A DNA stretch of 64,000 nt from Streptomyces sp. NBC_00557. Its GTDB lineage: Bacteria > Actinomycetota > Actinomycetes > Streptomycetales > Streptomycetaceae. The notes below the pieces were generated by a model. The model ran no database searches, had not been told where the DNA came from, and worked only from the letters and a program-made list of their open reading frames with translations. This document shows positions 40,448 to 49,787 of the stretch, one piece after another. The number at the start of each line of letters is the position of its first letter. Positions within the stretch are counted from its first letter, which is position 1. The stretch is taken from the NCBI RefSeq assembly GCF_036345995.1, contig NZ_CP107796.1, forward strand, positions 2,170,001 to 2,234,000, given 5' to 3'. The translations under genes were made by a program, and so were the position numbers.

Positions 40448-40489
40448 TCCGATTGCTATCGGATCGTGATGCTCAGATCTCCCTCAGAT
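40448..40489. promoter_or_regulatory. Candidate GluR control region upstream of gluABCD
   Basis: A perfect palindrome TCCGAT-TGCT-ATCGGA (40448-40463) is followed by the direct repeat CTCAGAT at 40472-40478 and 40483-40489, spaced exactly 11 bp as is typical for OmpR-family tandem binding. Both lie 68-109 bp ahead of the gluA start in the divergent gluR-gluA region. Confidence 0.45.
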
Positions 40490-40556
40490 GTGATGACGCA
40501 GGTCACAGCCGCTCATTACTGTCCTCCGAAACCGAGGAGGACGGAGCCCGAAAGCG

Positions 40557-41336
40557 ATGACCAATGTATCGGTGACCAAGGAGGAAAGCGTGGTCACGTC
40601 CGACGAACTGGTCGTCCTGAAGAGCGTCAACAAGCACTTCGGCGCGTTGCACGTGCTCCAGGACATCGACCTGACGATCGCCCGCGGCGAGGTCGTCGTG
40701 GTCATCGGGCCCTCCGGGTCCGGGAAGTCGACGCTGTGCCGCACCATCAACCGCCTGGAGACGATCGACTCGGGCACCATCACCATCGACGGCAAGCCCC
40801 TGCCCCAGGAGGGCAAGGAGCTGGCCCGGCTGCGGGCGGACGTCGGGATGGTCTTCCAGTCCTTCAACCTCTTCGCGCACAAGACCGTGCTCGAGAACGT
40901 GATGCTCGGCCAGCTCAAGGTCCGCAAGGCGGACAAGAAGCAGGCCGAGGAGAAGGCCCGGTCCCTGCTCGACCGGGTCGGTGTGGCCACGCAGGCCGAC
41001 AAGTACCCCGCCCAGCTGTCCGGCGGCCAGCAGCAGCGCGTGGCCATCGCGCGGGCGCTGGCGATGGACCCGAAGGTCATGCTCTTCGACGAGCCGACCT
41101 CCGCCCTCGACCCCGAGATGATCAACGAGGTCCTCGAGGTCATGCAGCAGCTCGCCCGTGAGGGCATGACGATGGTCGTCGTCACCCACGAGATGGGCTT
41201 CGCGCGGTCGGCCGCCAACCGCGTGGTCTTCATGGCCGACGGCCGGATCGTCGAACAGGCCGCGCCCGACCAGTTCTTCAGCAACCCGCGCAGCGACCGG
41301 GCCAAGGACTTCCTGTCCAAGATCCTGCACCACTGA
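40557..41336 (+). CDS. gluA: Glutamate ABC transporter, ATP-binding protein
   Basis: A 259-residue nucleotide-binding subunit of a polar amino-acid importer. Walker [10 protein letters not shown] is at residues 51-59, the Q loop [11 protein letters not shown] near residue 100, the signature LSGGQQQR at 154-161, Walker B VMLFDEP ending at 180 and the switch His in VVVTHEMGF. The start is given as ATG at 40557; a GTG at 40590 has a much better ribosome site (AAGGAGG, 5 bases away), so the protein may begin 11 residues later. It is the first gene of gluABCD, divergent from gluR-gluK. Confidence 0.94.
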   Translation: MTNVSVTKEESVVTSDELVVLKSVNKHFGALHVLQDIDLTIARGEVVVVIGPSGSGKSTLCRTINRLETIDSGTITIDGKPLPQEGKELARLRADVGMVFQSFNLFAHKTVLENVMLGQLKVRKADKKQAEEKARSLLDRVGVATQADKYPAQLSGGQQQRVAIARALAMDPKVMLFDEPTSALDPEMINEVLEVMQQLAREGMTMVVVTHEMGFARSAANRVVFMADGRIVEQAAPDQFFSNPRSDRAKDFLSKILHH

Positions 41337-41413
41337 CGGTGCCCGGCCGCCCCGCGCGCGGGGTCGCCTTTTCCCACGGACCTCGTTCCTCACCACTCCT
41401 AAGGATGTTCAGC

Positions 41414-42250
41414 ATGAAGCTCCGCAAGGTCACCGCCGCATCGGCCGCCGTGCTCGCCCTCGCCGTGGGGGCCACCGCCTGCGGCGGCGGCAAGAAGGAC
41501 GACAACGGCTCCTCCGGCGGCGGCAAGAAGATCGCCATCGGCATCAAGTTCGACCAGCCGGGCATCGGCCAGAAGACCCCGCAGGGCTACGCGGGCTTCG
41601 ACGTCGACGTGGCCACCTATGTCGCCAAGAAGCTCGGTTACTCGGCCGACCAGATCGAGTGGAAGGAGTCGAAGAGCGCCGACCGCGAGACCATGCTGCA
41701 GCGCGGTGACGTCGACTTCATCGCCGCCTCCTACTCGATCACCCCCGAGCGCCAGCAGAAGGTCGACTTCGCCGGCCCCTACCTGCTGGCCCACCAGGAC
41801 GTGCTGGTCCGCGCGGACGACAACTCGATCAAGTCTCCGTCCGACCTCAACAACAAGAAGCTGTGTTCGGTCACCGGCTCGACCTCGGCGCAGAACGTGC
41901 ACGACAAGCTGGCCCCCAAGGCCCAGCTCCAGGAGTACCCGACGTACTCCGCCTGCCTGACCGGCCTGCAGAACAAGGCGATCGACGCCCTGACGACGGA
42001 CGACGCCATCCTCGCCGGCTACGCCGCCCAGTCCCAGTTCAAGGGCAAGTTCAAGCTCGGCGGCTTCAAGATGACCAACGAGAACTACGGCATCGGCGTC
42101 AAGAAGGGCAGCGACCTCAAGGCCAAGATCAACAAGGCGCTCCAGGACATGGTCGCCGACGGTTCCTGGCAGAAGGCCGTGGACAAGAACCTCGCCCCGG
42201 CCGGCTACAAGAACGAGCCCGCCCCGAAGATCGGCGACATCAAGAGCTGA
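41414..42250 (+). CDS. gluB: Glutamate ABC transporter, substrate-binding lipoprotein
   Basis: A 278-residue periplasmic-type binding protein anchored outside the membrane. The signal peptide ends in a lipobox with Cys (VGATACGGG), followed by a Gly/Lys/Asp linker and the binding domain: IGIKFDQPGIGQKTPQGYAG, DFIAASYSITPERQQKVDFAGPY and SVTGSTSAQNV are characteristic of glutamate/aspartate binders. The start is ATG at 41414, with AAGGA 8 bases upstream; an ATG at 41405 overlaps that site. It is followed by a hairpin and then gluC, so gluB is probably made in excess over the permeases. Confidence 0.95.
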   Translation: MKLRKVTAASAAVLALAVGATACGGGKKDDNGSSGGGKKIAIGIKFDQPGIGQKTPQGYAGFDVDVATYVAKKLGYSADQIEWKESKSADRETMLQRGDVDFIAASYSITPERQQKVDFAGPYLLAHQDVLVRADDNSIKSPSDLNNKKLCSVTGSTSAQNVHDKLAPKAQLQEYPTYSACLTGLQNKAIDALTTDDAILAGYAAQSQFKGKFKLGGFKMTNENYGIGVKKGSDLKAKINKALQDMVADGSWQKAVDKNLAPAGYKNEPAPKIGDIKS

Positions 42251-42256
42251 GGAAAC

Positions 42257-42297
42257 GCCCGGCGGGTGCGCCGTCCGTGAGGGCGGCGCACCCGGGC
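42257..42297 (+). terminator. Hairpin between gluB and gluC (transcript stabiliser or attenuator)
   Basis: A GC-rich stem: GGGTGCGCCG (42264-42273) pairs with 42284-42293, extended by GCCCG/CGGGC at its base. It lies inside the operon, 29 bp before the gluC start. Such hairpins after binding-protein genes usually raise their transcript level relative to the permeases. Confidence 0.6.
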
Positions 42298-42325
42298 ATC
42301 CCTACACGCGGAAGCACGGGAGATC

Positions 42326-42991
42326 GTGTTCGACTTTCTTGACAAGTACGACGTGCTGGGCGCCTTCTGGACGACGGTGCAGCTCACGCTGCTGTCGGCC
42401 GTGGGCTCCCTGGTCTGGGGCACCCTGCTGGCGGCCATGCGGGTGGGGCCGGTGCCCCTCATGCGCGGTTTCGGCACCACGTACGTGAACATCGTGCGCA
42501 ACATCCCGCTCACGGTGATCATCCTGTTCACCTCGCTCGGTCTGAACCAGACGCTGGGCATCACCCTGGGCGCGGACAAGTTCGAGACGATCAACTTCCG
42601 GCTGGCCGTGCTGGGACTGATCGTCTACACGTCGGCCTTCGTCTGCGAGGCGATCCGCTCCGGCATCAACACGGTGCCCGTAGGCCAGGCCGAGGCGGCC
42701 CGGGCCATCGGCCTGAGCTTCACCCAGGTGCTGTTCCTGGTCGTGCTCCCGCAGGCCTTCCGCGCCGCGGTCGGACCGCTGACCAACGTGCTGATCGCGT
42801 TGACGAAGAACACGACCGTCGCGGCCGCGATCGGCGTGGCGGAAGCGGCGTACCTGATGAAGAAGATGGTGGAGAACGAGGCCCAACTGCTGGCGATCTC
42901 CGCGGTCATCGCCTTCGGGTTCTGCTGCCTGACCCTGCCGACCGGTCTGATCCTCGGCTGGGTGGGCAAGAAGGTGGCGGTGAAGCGATGA
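42326..42991 (+). CDS. gluC: Glutamate ABC transporter, permease
   Basis: A 221-residue integral membrane permease of the HisM/GlnP type with five or so membrane helices. The ATPase-contact (EAA) loop is EAARAIGLSFTQVLFLVVLPQAFRAAVGPL near residues 120-150. The N-terminal FWTTVQLTLLSAVGSLVWGTLLA helix is typical. The start is GTG at 42326 with GGGAG upstream. The last codons overlap the gluD start by 4 bases, coupling translation of the two permeases. Confidence 0.95.
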   Translation: MFDFLDKYDVLGAFWTTVQLTLLSAVGSLVWGTLLAAMRVGPVPLMRGFGTTYVNIVRNIPLTVIILFTSLGLNQTLGITLGADKFETINFRLAVLGLIVYTSAFVCEAIRSGINTVPVGQAEAARAIGLSFTQVLFLVVLPQAFRAAVGPLTNVLIALTKNTTVAAAIGVAEAAYLMKKMVENEAQLLAISAVIAFGFCCLTLPTGLILGWVGKKVAVKR

Positions 42992-43878
42992 CCTCGGTCC
43001 TTTACGACGCCCAGGGGCCGCGCGCCAGACGGCGCAACGTCCTGTACACGGCGCTCTTCCTGGTCGCCCTCGCCGCCCTGGTGTGGTGGGTGTACACGTC
43101 CCTCGACGACAAGGGCCAGCTGGCCTGGGCGCTGTGGAAACCGTTCTTCGGCTCGGAGGCCTACACGACGTACATCTGGCCGGGCCTGCAGAACACCCTG
43201 AAGGCGGCGGCCCTGGCGATGGTCATCGCGCTGCCGCTGGGCGCCGTCCTCGGCATCGCGCGGCTGTCGGACCACGCGTGGGTGCGGGTACCGGCGACGG
43301 TCGTGGTCGAGTTCTTCCGGGCGATTCCCGTGCTCGTCCTTATGATCTTCGGCAACGAGCTGTACAGCCAGTACACCAACGTCAGTTCGGACGACCGTCC
43401 GCTGTACGCGGTCGTCACCGGCCTGGTGCTGTACAACGCGTCGGTGCTCGCCGAGATCGTCCGCGCGGGCATCCTCGCCCTGCCGAAGGGCCAGTCCGAG
43501 GCGGCGATGGCGATCGGTCTGCGCAAGGGCCAGGTGATGCGGCTCATCCTGCTGCCGCAGGCGGTCACCGCGATGCTCCCGGCGATCGTCAGCCAGCTGG
43601 TGGTCGTGGTGAAGGACACCGCGCTCGGCGGCGCCGTCCTCACCTACCCCGAACTGCTCGCGTCCGCGAACACGATGAGCGGCTACTACGGCGCCAACAC
43701 CATCGCCTCCTTCACGGTCGTCGCCGTGATCTTCGTGGCCGTCAACTTCACGCTGACCTCGTTCGCGAGCTGGCTCGAGGGCCGACTGCGACGGCGCAAG
43801 AAGTCGACGGGGGCGGTGCTCGGTGTCGAGGACACCGTGGACATCGCCGGCCATGCGGGAGCCGGCACCGCCGCCTGA
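42988..43878 (+). CDS. gluD: Glutamate ABC transporter, permease
   Basis: A 296-residue second permease subunit. One N-terminal membrane helix (about residues 17-35) precedes the transport core, whose EAA loop is SEAAMAIGLRKGQVMRLILLPQA near residues 170-192. A cytoplasmic C-terminal tail of about 35 residues is basic, then Gly/Ala-rich. The ATG at 42988 overlaps the gluC stop (ATGA). It is the last gene of the operon, followed by a strong terminator at 43905. Confidence 0.95.
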   Translation: MTSVLYDAQGPRARRRNVLYTALFLVALAALVWWVYTSLDDKGQLAWALWKPFFGSEAYTTYIWPGLQNTLKAAALAMVIALPLGAVLGIARLSDHAWVRVPATVVVEFFRAIPVLVLMIFGNELYSQYTNVSSDDRPLYAVVTGLVLYNASVLAEIVRAGILALPKGQSEAAMAIGLRKGQVMRLILLPQAVTAMLPAIVSQLVVVVKDTALGGAVLTYPELLASANTMSGYYGANTIASFTVVAVIFVAVNFTLTSFASWLEGRLRRRKKSTGAVLGVEDTVDIAGHAGAGTAA

Positions 43879-43904
43879 CGCCGGCTCAGGCCCGAAAGCA
43901 TGAC

Positions 43905-43938
43905 CCGGAGGCAGTGGCATGATCGCCACTGCCTCCGG
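43905..43938 (+). terminator. Terminator of the gluABCD operon
   Basis: A perfect 14-bp stem, left arm 43905-43918 (CCGGAGGCAGTGGC), right arm 43925-43938, loop ATGATC, 26 bases after the gluD stop. Confidence 0.85.
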
Positions 43939-44055
43939 TCGCTTGACGCAAACTCTGCCAATGGGTTGCATACGTTTTGTGATCGTGCACCCCGCTCCAC
44001 CTTCCTGTTCACTTGTCTCCGTCAGGGCGTCGTCACGGGCAGGGGGCACCGCGTC

Positions 44056-45660
44056 ATGGACCCGGTGATCGTCGTCGGAGCGGGGCCGGTCGGGCTGGCG
44101 CTCGCTCTGGCGCTGGCCCGACAGGACGTGCCGTGCGTCGTGCTGGACGAGGGCCCCGGCAAGGACGAACCCCGCCCGGCCCGGACCGTCGTGCTGCGCG
44201 AGCACACCGCCGCCCTGCTGGAGCGGCTGACCGGGGTGGCGCTCGACGAGCACGGTGTGCGCTGGGCCGGATGGCGCTCGGTCCGGCGCAAGCAGGTCAT
44301 GACCGAGATCGCCTTCGACGCGGACGATCCCGCGGCCCCGCTGCACATCGCCCAGCACACCGTCACCGGCGCCCTGCGCGCGGCCGTCGCCGACGAGCCC
44401 CTCGTCAGGCTGGCCGTGGACAGCCGCCTGGACGGGATCGAGCAGGAGCGTTCCGGCGTCACCGCGCACACCCGCGGCCCGAACGGCACCTGGTGGCGCG
44501 GCAGTTACCTGGTCGGCTGCGACGGCCCGCGCTCCACGGTACGCAAACTCCTGGACGTCCGTTTCCCGGGCCGTACGGCGGTGGAGCGGCACGCGGTCGC
44601 CGCGCTGCGCGCGGAACTTCCCTGGGAGGGTCGCGCGTTGCTCCATCGGATGCCGCCGTGGCGGCAGTCCGGGCCCTCGGCCGGGGAGGTGACCGCCCGC
44701 CCCCTCCCGGACGGGGTGTGGCGCCTGGACTGGTTGCTGCCGCCGGGCAAGGACCTAGTCACGCCCGAGATCCTGGTGGCCCGGATCCGCGAGACCCTCG
44801 CAGGCTGGACCGACGGCTCCACACCGGCGTACGACCTGCTCGACACCGGTGTTCACACGGTGCACCACCGGCTGGCCCGCCGGTGGCGCGTCGGCCGGGT
44901 CTTCCTCGCCGGGGACGCGGCCCACCTGCTGGGCGCGCTCGGCACCCAGGGGCTGGACGAGGGGCTGAGGGACGCCGACAACCTCGCCTGGAAGCTGGCC
45001 TCGGTCTGGCATCACGGCCCGCGCGAGGCGCTGCTGGACAGCTACCAGTCCGAGCGGCGTGCGGTGATCGCCGCGCGGCTGCGCGCCGCCGACCAGGCGC
45101 TGCCGGTGCTGCGCGGCGGAGGCGGGCTGCGCCAGATCGTGCCGGGTGCGGCGCGGGGCCACGACGCGCTGCTCGCGGACGGCCACCTGGGGCGCGGGCC
45201 GCTGGGTGCGCCGGGGGCGTACTCCTCCTCTCCGCTCACGCCCGGGCAGCTGGAGGGTGAGATCCCGGTCGGCACCCTGCCCGGCGAGCCGGTCACCGAC
45301 GTACGGGTCACCGCGGAGGATGGTTCCTTCGTCCAGTTGCGCGACCGGCTCGGCCGCGGCGCCCTGCTCGTGGTCCTGATCGCGCCGGGCACGGGCGTGT
45401 GGGACCGCAAGCACTGGGTCTCGGCCGGAGTCATGCCCCGCCTCGCGGCGGCCGTGACCGCCCTGCCGTGCCCGGCGGAACTGCTGGTCGCCGAGAGCTA
45501 CCCGGGTGCGCCGGCGCACAGCGTGCTGCTGGTACGCCCCGACGGCCATCTGGTCACCGCGCTGAGCGGGGTCCGGCCGGCCGACCTGTACTCGGCGGCG
45601 GAGGCGGCGGTGGGCGGCGCGGCCAGGGAAGAGGCACGGGTCGCTTCCGGCGCCCGCTGA
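44056..45660 (+). CDS. FAD-dependent aromatic monooxygenase (PHBH-like)
   Basis: A 534-residue flavoprotein hydroxylase of the p-hydroxybenzoate hydroxylase superfamily. FAD motifs: VIVVGAGPVGLALALALAR at the N-terminus, the DG motif LVGCDGPRSTVRK near residue 155 and VFLAGDAAHLLGALGTQGLDEGLRD near residue 285. The C-terminal 130 residues form a thioredoxin-like domain as in phenol hydroxylase and the RdmE/PgaE group. The start is ATG at 44056 after GGGGG. It stands alone between two terminators, with a TTGACG motif about 110 bp upstream. The substrate is unknown; no biosynthetic cluster surrounds it. Confidence 0.88.
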   Translation: MDPVIVVGAGPVGLALALALARQDVPCVVLDEGPGKDEPRPARTVVLREHTAALLERLTGVALDEHGVRWAGWRSVRRKQVMTEIAFDADDPAAPLHIAQHTVTGALRAAVADEPLVRLAVDSRLDGIEQERSGVTAHTRGPNGTWWRGSYLVGCDGPRSTVRKLLDVRFPGRTAVERHAVAALRAELPWEGRALLHRMPPWRQSGPSAGEVTARPLPDGVWRLDWLLPPGKDLVTPEILVARIRETLAGWTDGSTPAYDLLDTGVHTVHHRLARRWRVGRVFLAGDAAHLLGALGTQGLDEGLRDADNLAWKLASVWHHGPREALLDSYQSERRAVIAARLRAADQALPVLRGGGGLRQIVPGAARGHDALLADGHLGRGPLGAPGAYSSSPLTPGQLEGEIPVGTLPGEPVTDVRVTAEDGSFVQLRDRLGRGALLVVLIAPGTGVWDRKHWVSAGVMPRLAAAVTALPCPAELLVAESYPGAPAHSVLLVRPDGHLVTALSGVRPADLYSAAEAAVGGAAREEARVASGAR

Positions 45661-45668
45661 TCGGGAGG

Positions 45669-45698
45669 ACCGTCACCCTCTGTCCACATGGTGACGGT
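45669..45698 (+). terminator. Terminator after the FAD monooxygenase
   Basis: ACCGTCACC (45669-45677) pairs perfectly with GGTGACGGT (45690-45698) around a 12-base loop, just upstream of the promoter of the cysteine-leader operon. A second role as an operator is possible. Confidence 0.6.
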
Positions 45699-45701
45699 GA
45701 G

Positions 45702-45730
45702 TTGACCGAACCACACCGGCATGCTGTACT
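45702..45730 (+). promoter_or_regulatory. Promoter of the cysteine-leader/cysteine dioxygenase operon
   Basis: -35 TTGACC (45702-45707), a 17-base spacer and -10 TGTACT (45725-45730). Transcription would begin about base 45737-45738, exactly at the ATG of the leader peptide, so the leader is probably translated from a leaderless transcript. Confidence 0.65.
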
Positions 45731-45737
45731 CCGGACC

Positions 45738-45824
45738 ATGACCGACACCTGCGTGCGCCTGTGGCGGAGGGTCCACATGGACCTCGTCCGCTACGCGGGC
45801 TGCGTGTGTCGCCCGCCCTGCTGA
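45738..45824 (+). CDS. Cysteine-rich leader peptide (probable cysteine-responsive attenuator uORF)
   Basis: A 28-residue frame from ATG at 45738 to TGA at 45822-45824. It has Cys at positions 5, 22, 24 and 28, ending Gly-Cys-Val-Cys-Arg-Pro-Pro-Cys, with the last Cys directly before the stop, and a basic RLWRRVHMDLVR middle typical of actinobacterial putative leader peptides. It lies 76 bp upstream of a cysteine dioxygenase gene. Cys-rich uORFs that slow ribosomes when charged tRNA-Cys is scarce are known to control sulfur genes in mycobacteria; here the downstream enzyme degrades cysteine, so regulation by cysteine supply makes sense. No ribosome site precedes the ATG; initiation is probably leaderless. 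Confidence 0.7.
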   Translation: MTDTCVRLWRRVHMDLVRYAGCVCRPPC

Positions 45825-45900
45825 ATTCGCATCTCTTTTCCCTTCCGGGCGCCTCGCAGCGCCCGTTCGCGAACCCTCTTCAGGCTTCAGGACGGTGTAC

Positions 45901-46434
45901 GTGTCTGTCTCCCCTGCTTCCCTGTCCCCTGCCGTCGGCTCGACGCCCACCCAGGCGGACCTCCTCGACTTCGTACGGCGCACCGCCGCCGACGCCGAGC
46001 TGATCGCCTCCCTTCCGCTCGATCCGGAGGGCCGCACCTGGGTGCGGCTGGAGGGTCCGGGCGGCAGCGAGGCCTGGCTGATCGGCTGGCCGCCCGGCAC
46101 CGGCACCGGCTGGCACGACCACGCCGACTCGGTCGGCGCGTTCTTCACCGCCTCCGGCACGCTCAAGGAGAACTCGCTCGCCGCCCGGCTGCCGACCGAC
46201 GGCTGGAAGACCCTCGAACTCACCGAGGGCGTGGACCGCGAACGCCGGCTGGCCGCGGGCCAGGGCCGCGCCTTCGGCCGCCACCATGTCCACGAGGTTC
46301 TCAACGAGTCCCGCGAGGAGCACGCGATCTCCGTGCACGCCTACTATCCGCCCCTGCCCCGCATCCGGCGCTACAGCCGCACAGGTCAGGTCCTCCGCCT
46401 CGAGCAGGTCGAACGCCCGGAGGACTGGCAGTGA
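45901..46434 (+). CDS. Cysteine dioxygenase family protein
   Basis: A 177-residue cupin-fold non-haem iron enzyme that oxidises cysteine to cysteine sulfinate. The iron ligands are His72 and His74 (GWHDHADS) and His131 (RHHVHEV). WVRLEGPGGSEAWLIGW is the first cupin strand pair. The start chosen is GTG at 45901, 8 bases after AGGA; a GTG at 45895 is closer to that site than usual. The stop overlaps the rhodanese start by 4 bases (GTGA), so the two are translationally coupled. A cysteine-rich leader peptide precedes it. Confidence 0.88.
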   Translation: MSVSPASLSPAVGSTPTQADLLDFVRRTAADAELIASLPLDPEGRTWVRLEGPGGSEAWLIGWPPGTGTGWHDHADSVGAFFTASGTLKENSLAARLPTDGWKTLELTEGVDRERRLAAGQGRAFGRHHVHEVLNESREEHAISVHAYYPPLPRIRRYSRTGQVLRLEQVERPEDWQ

Positions 46435-46841
46435 GCGGCACCGGTCGGTCTCCGGTCGGCATCGACGAGTTGCTGGAGCGGGTGCGCGCGGGCTACCGGC
46501 GCATCGAGGCCCGCGAGGCGTACGAGGCGGCGCGGACGGGCGAGGCGCTGCTCGTCGACATCCGGTACGCGGCCCTGCGCGAGCGGGACGGGCTCATCCC
46601 CGGCGCGCTCGTCGTCGAGCGCAACGAACTGGAGTGGCGCCTCGACCCCCAGGGCAGCCACCGTCTCCCCGAGGCCACCAGCCACGACCTGCGTGTGGTG
46701 GTGGTCTGCAACGAGGGGTACGCCTCCAGTCTCGCCGCCGCCTCCCTGCACCAACTGGGCCTGCACCGGGCGACCGACCTGGTGGGCGGCTTCCAGGCAT
46801 GGCGGGCCGAAGGCCTGCCGGTGGAGCCGGCCACGCCCTGA
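46431..46841 (+). CDS. Rhodanese-like domain protein (sulfurtransferase)
   Basis: A 136-residue single-domain rhodanese. LLVDIRYAALRERDGLIPGALVVERNELEWRL is the typical first half; the active-site loop is VVVCNEGYASSLAA with catalytic Cys near residue 91, and VGGFQAWRAEGLPV closes the fold. It would carry sulfane sulfur as a persulfide. The GTG start at 46431 overlaps the cysteine dioxygenase stop, pairing cysteine oxidation with sulfur transfer. Such neighbours usually deal with excess cysteine or reactive sulfur. Confidence 0.9.
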   Translation: MSGTGRSPVGIDELLERVRAGYRRIEAREAYEAARTGEALLVDIRYAALRERDGLIPGALVVERNELEWRLDPQGSHRLPEATSHDLRVVVVCNEGYASSLAAASLHQLGLHRATDLVGGFQAWRAEGLPVEPATP

Positions 46842-46850
46842 CCGAGGTCC

Positions 46851-46877
46851 GAACCCCCGTGCCGGGCGCGGGGGTTC
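46851..46877. terminator. Bidirectional terminator between rhodanese and recX genes
   Basis: GAACCCCCG (46851-46859) pairs perfectly with CGGGGGTTC (46869-46877) around a 9-base loop, between two convergent stop codons. Confidence 0.8.
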
Positions 46878-46927
46878 TGCCGTCTCCCGGTGACCAGGAG
46901 CAGAACAGGCGGCACTTCGGTGCAGGG

Positions 46928-47782
46928 TCAGAAGTCCCCTTCGAGGAACTCGGTGTCCTCGCCCTCTTCCTCCAGTGCCCGGCGGACGACGCGGAGGGCC
47001 ATGCCCTCGGGGTAGCCCTTGCGGGCGAGCATGCCGGCGAGGCGGCGGAGCCGCTTGTCGCGGTCGAGGCCACGGGTGGCACGCAGTTTGCGGGCCACGA
47101 GTTCGCGGGCCGTCGCTTCCTCCTGCTCGGAGTCGAGCTGGGAGACGGCCTCGTCGATCAGCGCCGAGTCGACCCCCTTGGTGCGCAGCTCCTGGGCGAG
47201 CGCCCGGCGTGCGAGCCCCCGGCCGTAGTGCCGTGACTCCACCCAGGCGTCCGCGAACGCGCCGTCGTCGATCAGCCCGACCTCCTCGAACCGCGACAGC
47301 ACCTCCTCGGCGACGTCCTCGGGAATCTCCCGCTTGCGCAGGGCGTCCGCGAGTTGCTTGCGGGTGCGCGGGGTCCCGGTGAGCAGGCGCAGGCAGATCG
47401 CCCGTGCCCGCTCAGCCGGGTCCCCTGAAGACTCCCCCCGCTCGGCCCTCGACGAGGAAGGGGCGCCTTCGTCCTCACCGGGCGCATCTCCGAACCCGCG
47501 CCGTCTCCGGCCGCGGGCCCGGCCGCCCCGCGGACCCGTGCCGCCGTGGGACCGGCCGGGCGAGCCGTCCCCGTACGGCTCGCCGCCCGGGTCACCCGGG
47601 TGGAAGCCGCCGTCGTCCCTGTACCGCCGGCTGCCGTGGTCCGGGTCGTGCTCGCCGTGACCGTCGTCCCGGTGTCCGCCGTCACCGCCGGGTGCGGAGT
47701 CCGAGCCACCCCCGGTGCCCCTCCCCCGTGGGGCACCGGGGGTGGCGTACTCGTACTCGGCCCAGTCGGTTCGTCGTGTCAC
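46928..47782 (-). CDS. recX: Recombination regulatory protein RecX
   Basis: A 284-residue modulator that binds RecA filaments and limits their activity. The C-terminal 160 residues carry the three-helix repeats of RecX ([41 protein letters not shown] and [15 protein letters not shown]). The first 115 residues are a Gly/Asp/Arg-rich extension common in Streptomyces RecX. The start is GTG at 47780-47782, three bases after the recA stop, so recA-recX is one operon with recX translated from read-through ribosomes. Confidence 0.94.
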   Translation of the reverse strand: MTRRTDWAEYEYATPGAPRGRGTGGGSDSAPGGDGGHRDDGHGEHDPDHGSRRYRDDGGFHPGDPGGEPYGDGSPGRSHGGTGPRGGRARGRRRRGFGDAPGEDEGAPSSSRAERGESSGDPAERARAICLRLLTGTPRTRKQLADALRKREIPEDVAEEVLSRFEEVGLIDDGAFADAWVESRHYGRGLARRALAQELRTKGVDSALIDEAVSQLDSEQEEATARELVARKLRATRGLDRDKRLRRLAGMLARKGYPEGMALRVVRRALEEEGEDTEFLEGDF

Positions 47783-47785
47783 GGG

Positions 47786-48913
<1,128 letters not shown>

Positions 48914-49077
48914 GGGTTCCACCCGGTTTGCTTGAGTCGATCGCTTCACGTCAAAGACGCTAACGCCTGCCACTGACAATGCGCCCCGACGCAGGCCTGG
49001 CCTGTGGATAACTATGGGACTCATCCCCGCAGAACGGGACGAAATCCCCCTTGAGACCCTCGCCTGAGCCTCCATAA

Positions 49078-49089
49078 GAATGGATGTTC
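49078..49089 (-). promoter_or_regulatory. LexA box of recA
   Basis: On the minus strand the sequence is GAACATCCATTC, the GAAC-N4-ATTC SOS box reported for Streptomyces recA genes. It lies 165-176 bp upstream of the recA ATG; the rest of the gap up to 49234 shows no convincing gene. Confidence 0.8.
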
Positions 49090-49234
49090 GATTTTGGTGT
49101 CAAGCGCACCACATGGCGCACGGAACCAGTCCTTCACCACCGGGCACCGCCGACCGCCTCTGCCGGTGCGACGGGGCCGCTCCTCGTCCTGTCAGGTCCT
49201 CCAGGCGTGGCGCCGGGTGCCCGCGCATCTGAAC

Positions 49235-49668
49235 ATGGAGACGCCTTTCGACACGATGGTGTCCATGACGCTGGCGGTGGGCGGCGGTGTACTGGTCGTC
49301 CTGCTCACGGTCTTCGCCGTGGCGTCTTCCGGCGCCGGCCGGCGGGTCCGGCCGGCGTGCCGCTCGCCATACGTTCCGGGTTCGCGATCCCGCTGATGGC
49401 GCCGGCCTCCGGAGCGGCGATGATCGCGCGCGGGGTGGTGCTGACCGGGACCGGCCATCAGGAGGCCGCCCACCACTCGACGGCCCCGCTCAAGCCCCCG
49501 CACGACGTGAGCCTGCACGCGGTGCTCGTCCTGCCCGCGCCGGCCTGGCTGCTCACCGGCTCGCCCTGGAGCGAACTCACACGCCTGCGAATCGCGGCCG
49601 CGGGAGCTGGCTGCTACACGGCGGCGGTCGCCGTGGCGGGGCTGTGGGCGGTGCCGACGTACCGGTGA
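49235..49668 (+). pseudogene. Frameshifted small membrane-protein gene
   Basis: Two frames join to make one plausible membrane protein. From ATG 49235 the frame gives METPFDTMVSM followed by a clean membrane helix (LAVGGGVLVVLLTVFAVASS), then degenerates into Arg/Pro-rich sequence. The frame one base earlier becomes hydrophobic and protein-like from about 49365 (VPLAIRSGFAIPLMAPASGA) and ends at 49668 after two more helices. The switch lies in the GC-run around 49340-49365. Sequence before 49235 (WRRVPAHLN) suggests the original gene began further upstream. It is either a real decay product or a sequencing error. Confidence 0.55.
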
Positions 49669-49787
49669 CAGGGGCGGGAGCGGTGGGCGGGCCCGCGACG
49701 CCCGCCCGCCACCGGCTCAGCCGTCCGTCTCCGGACGCACCCCACCTACGGCGACGGGCATCCGCGGACGACGAGGCGCCCCTGCTG

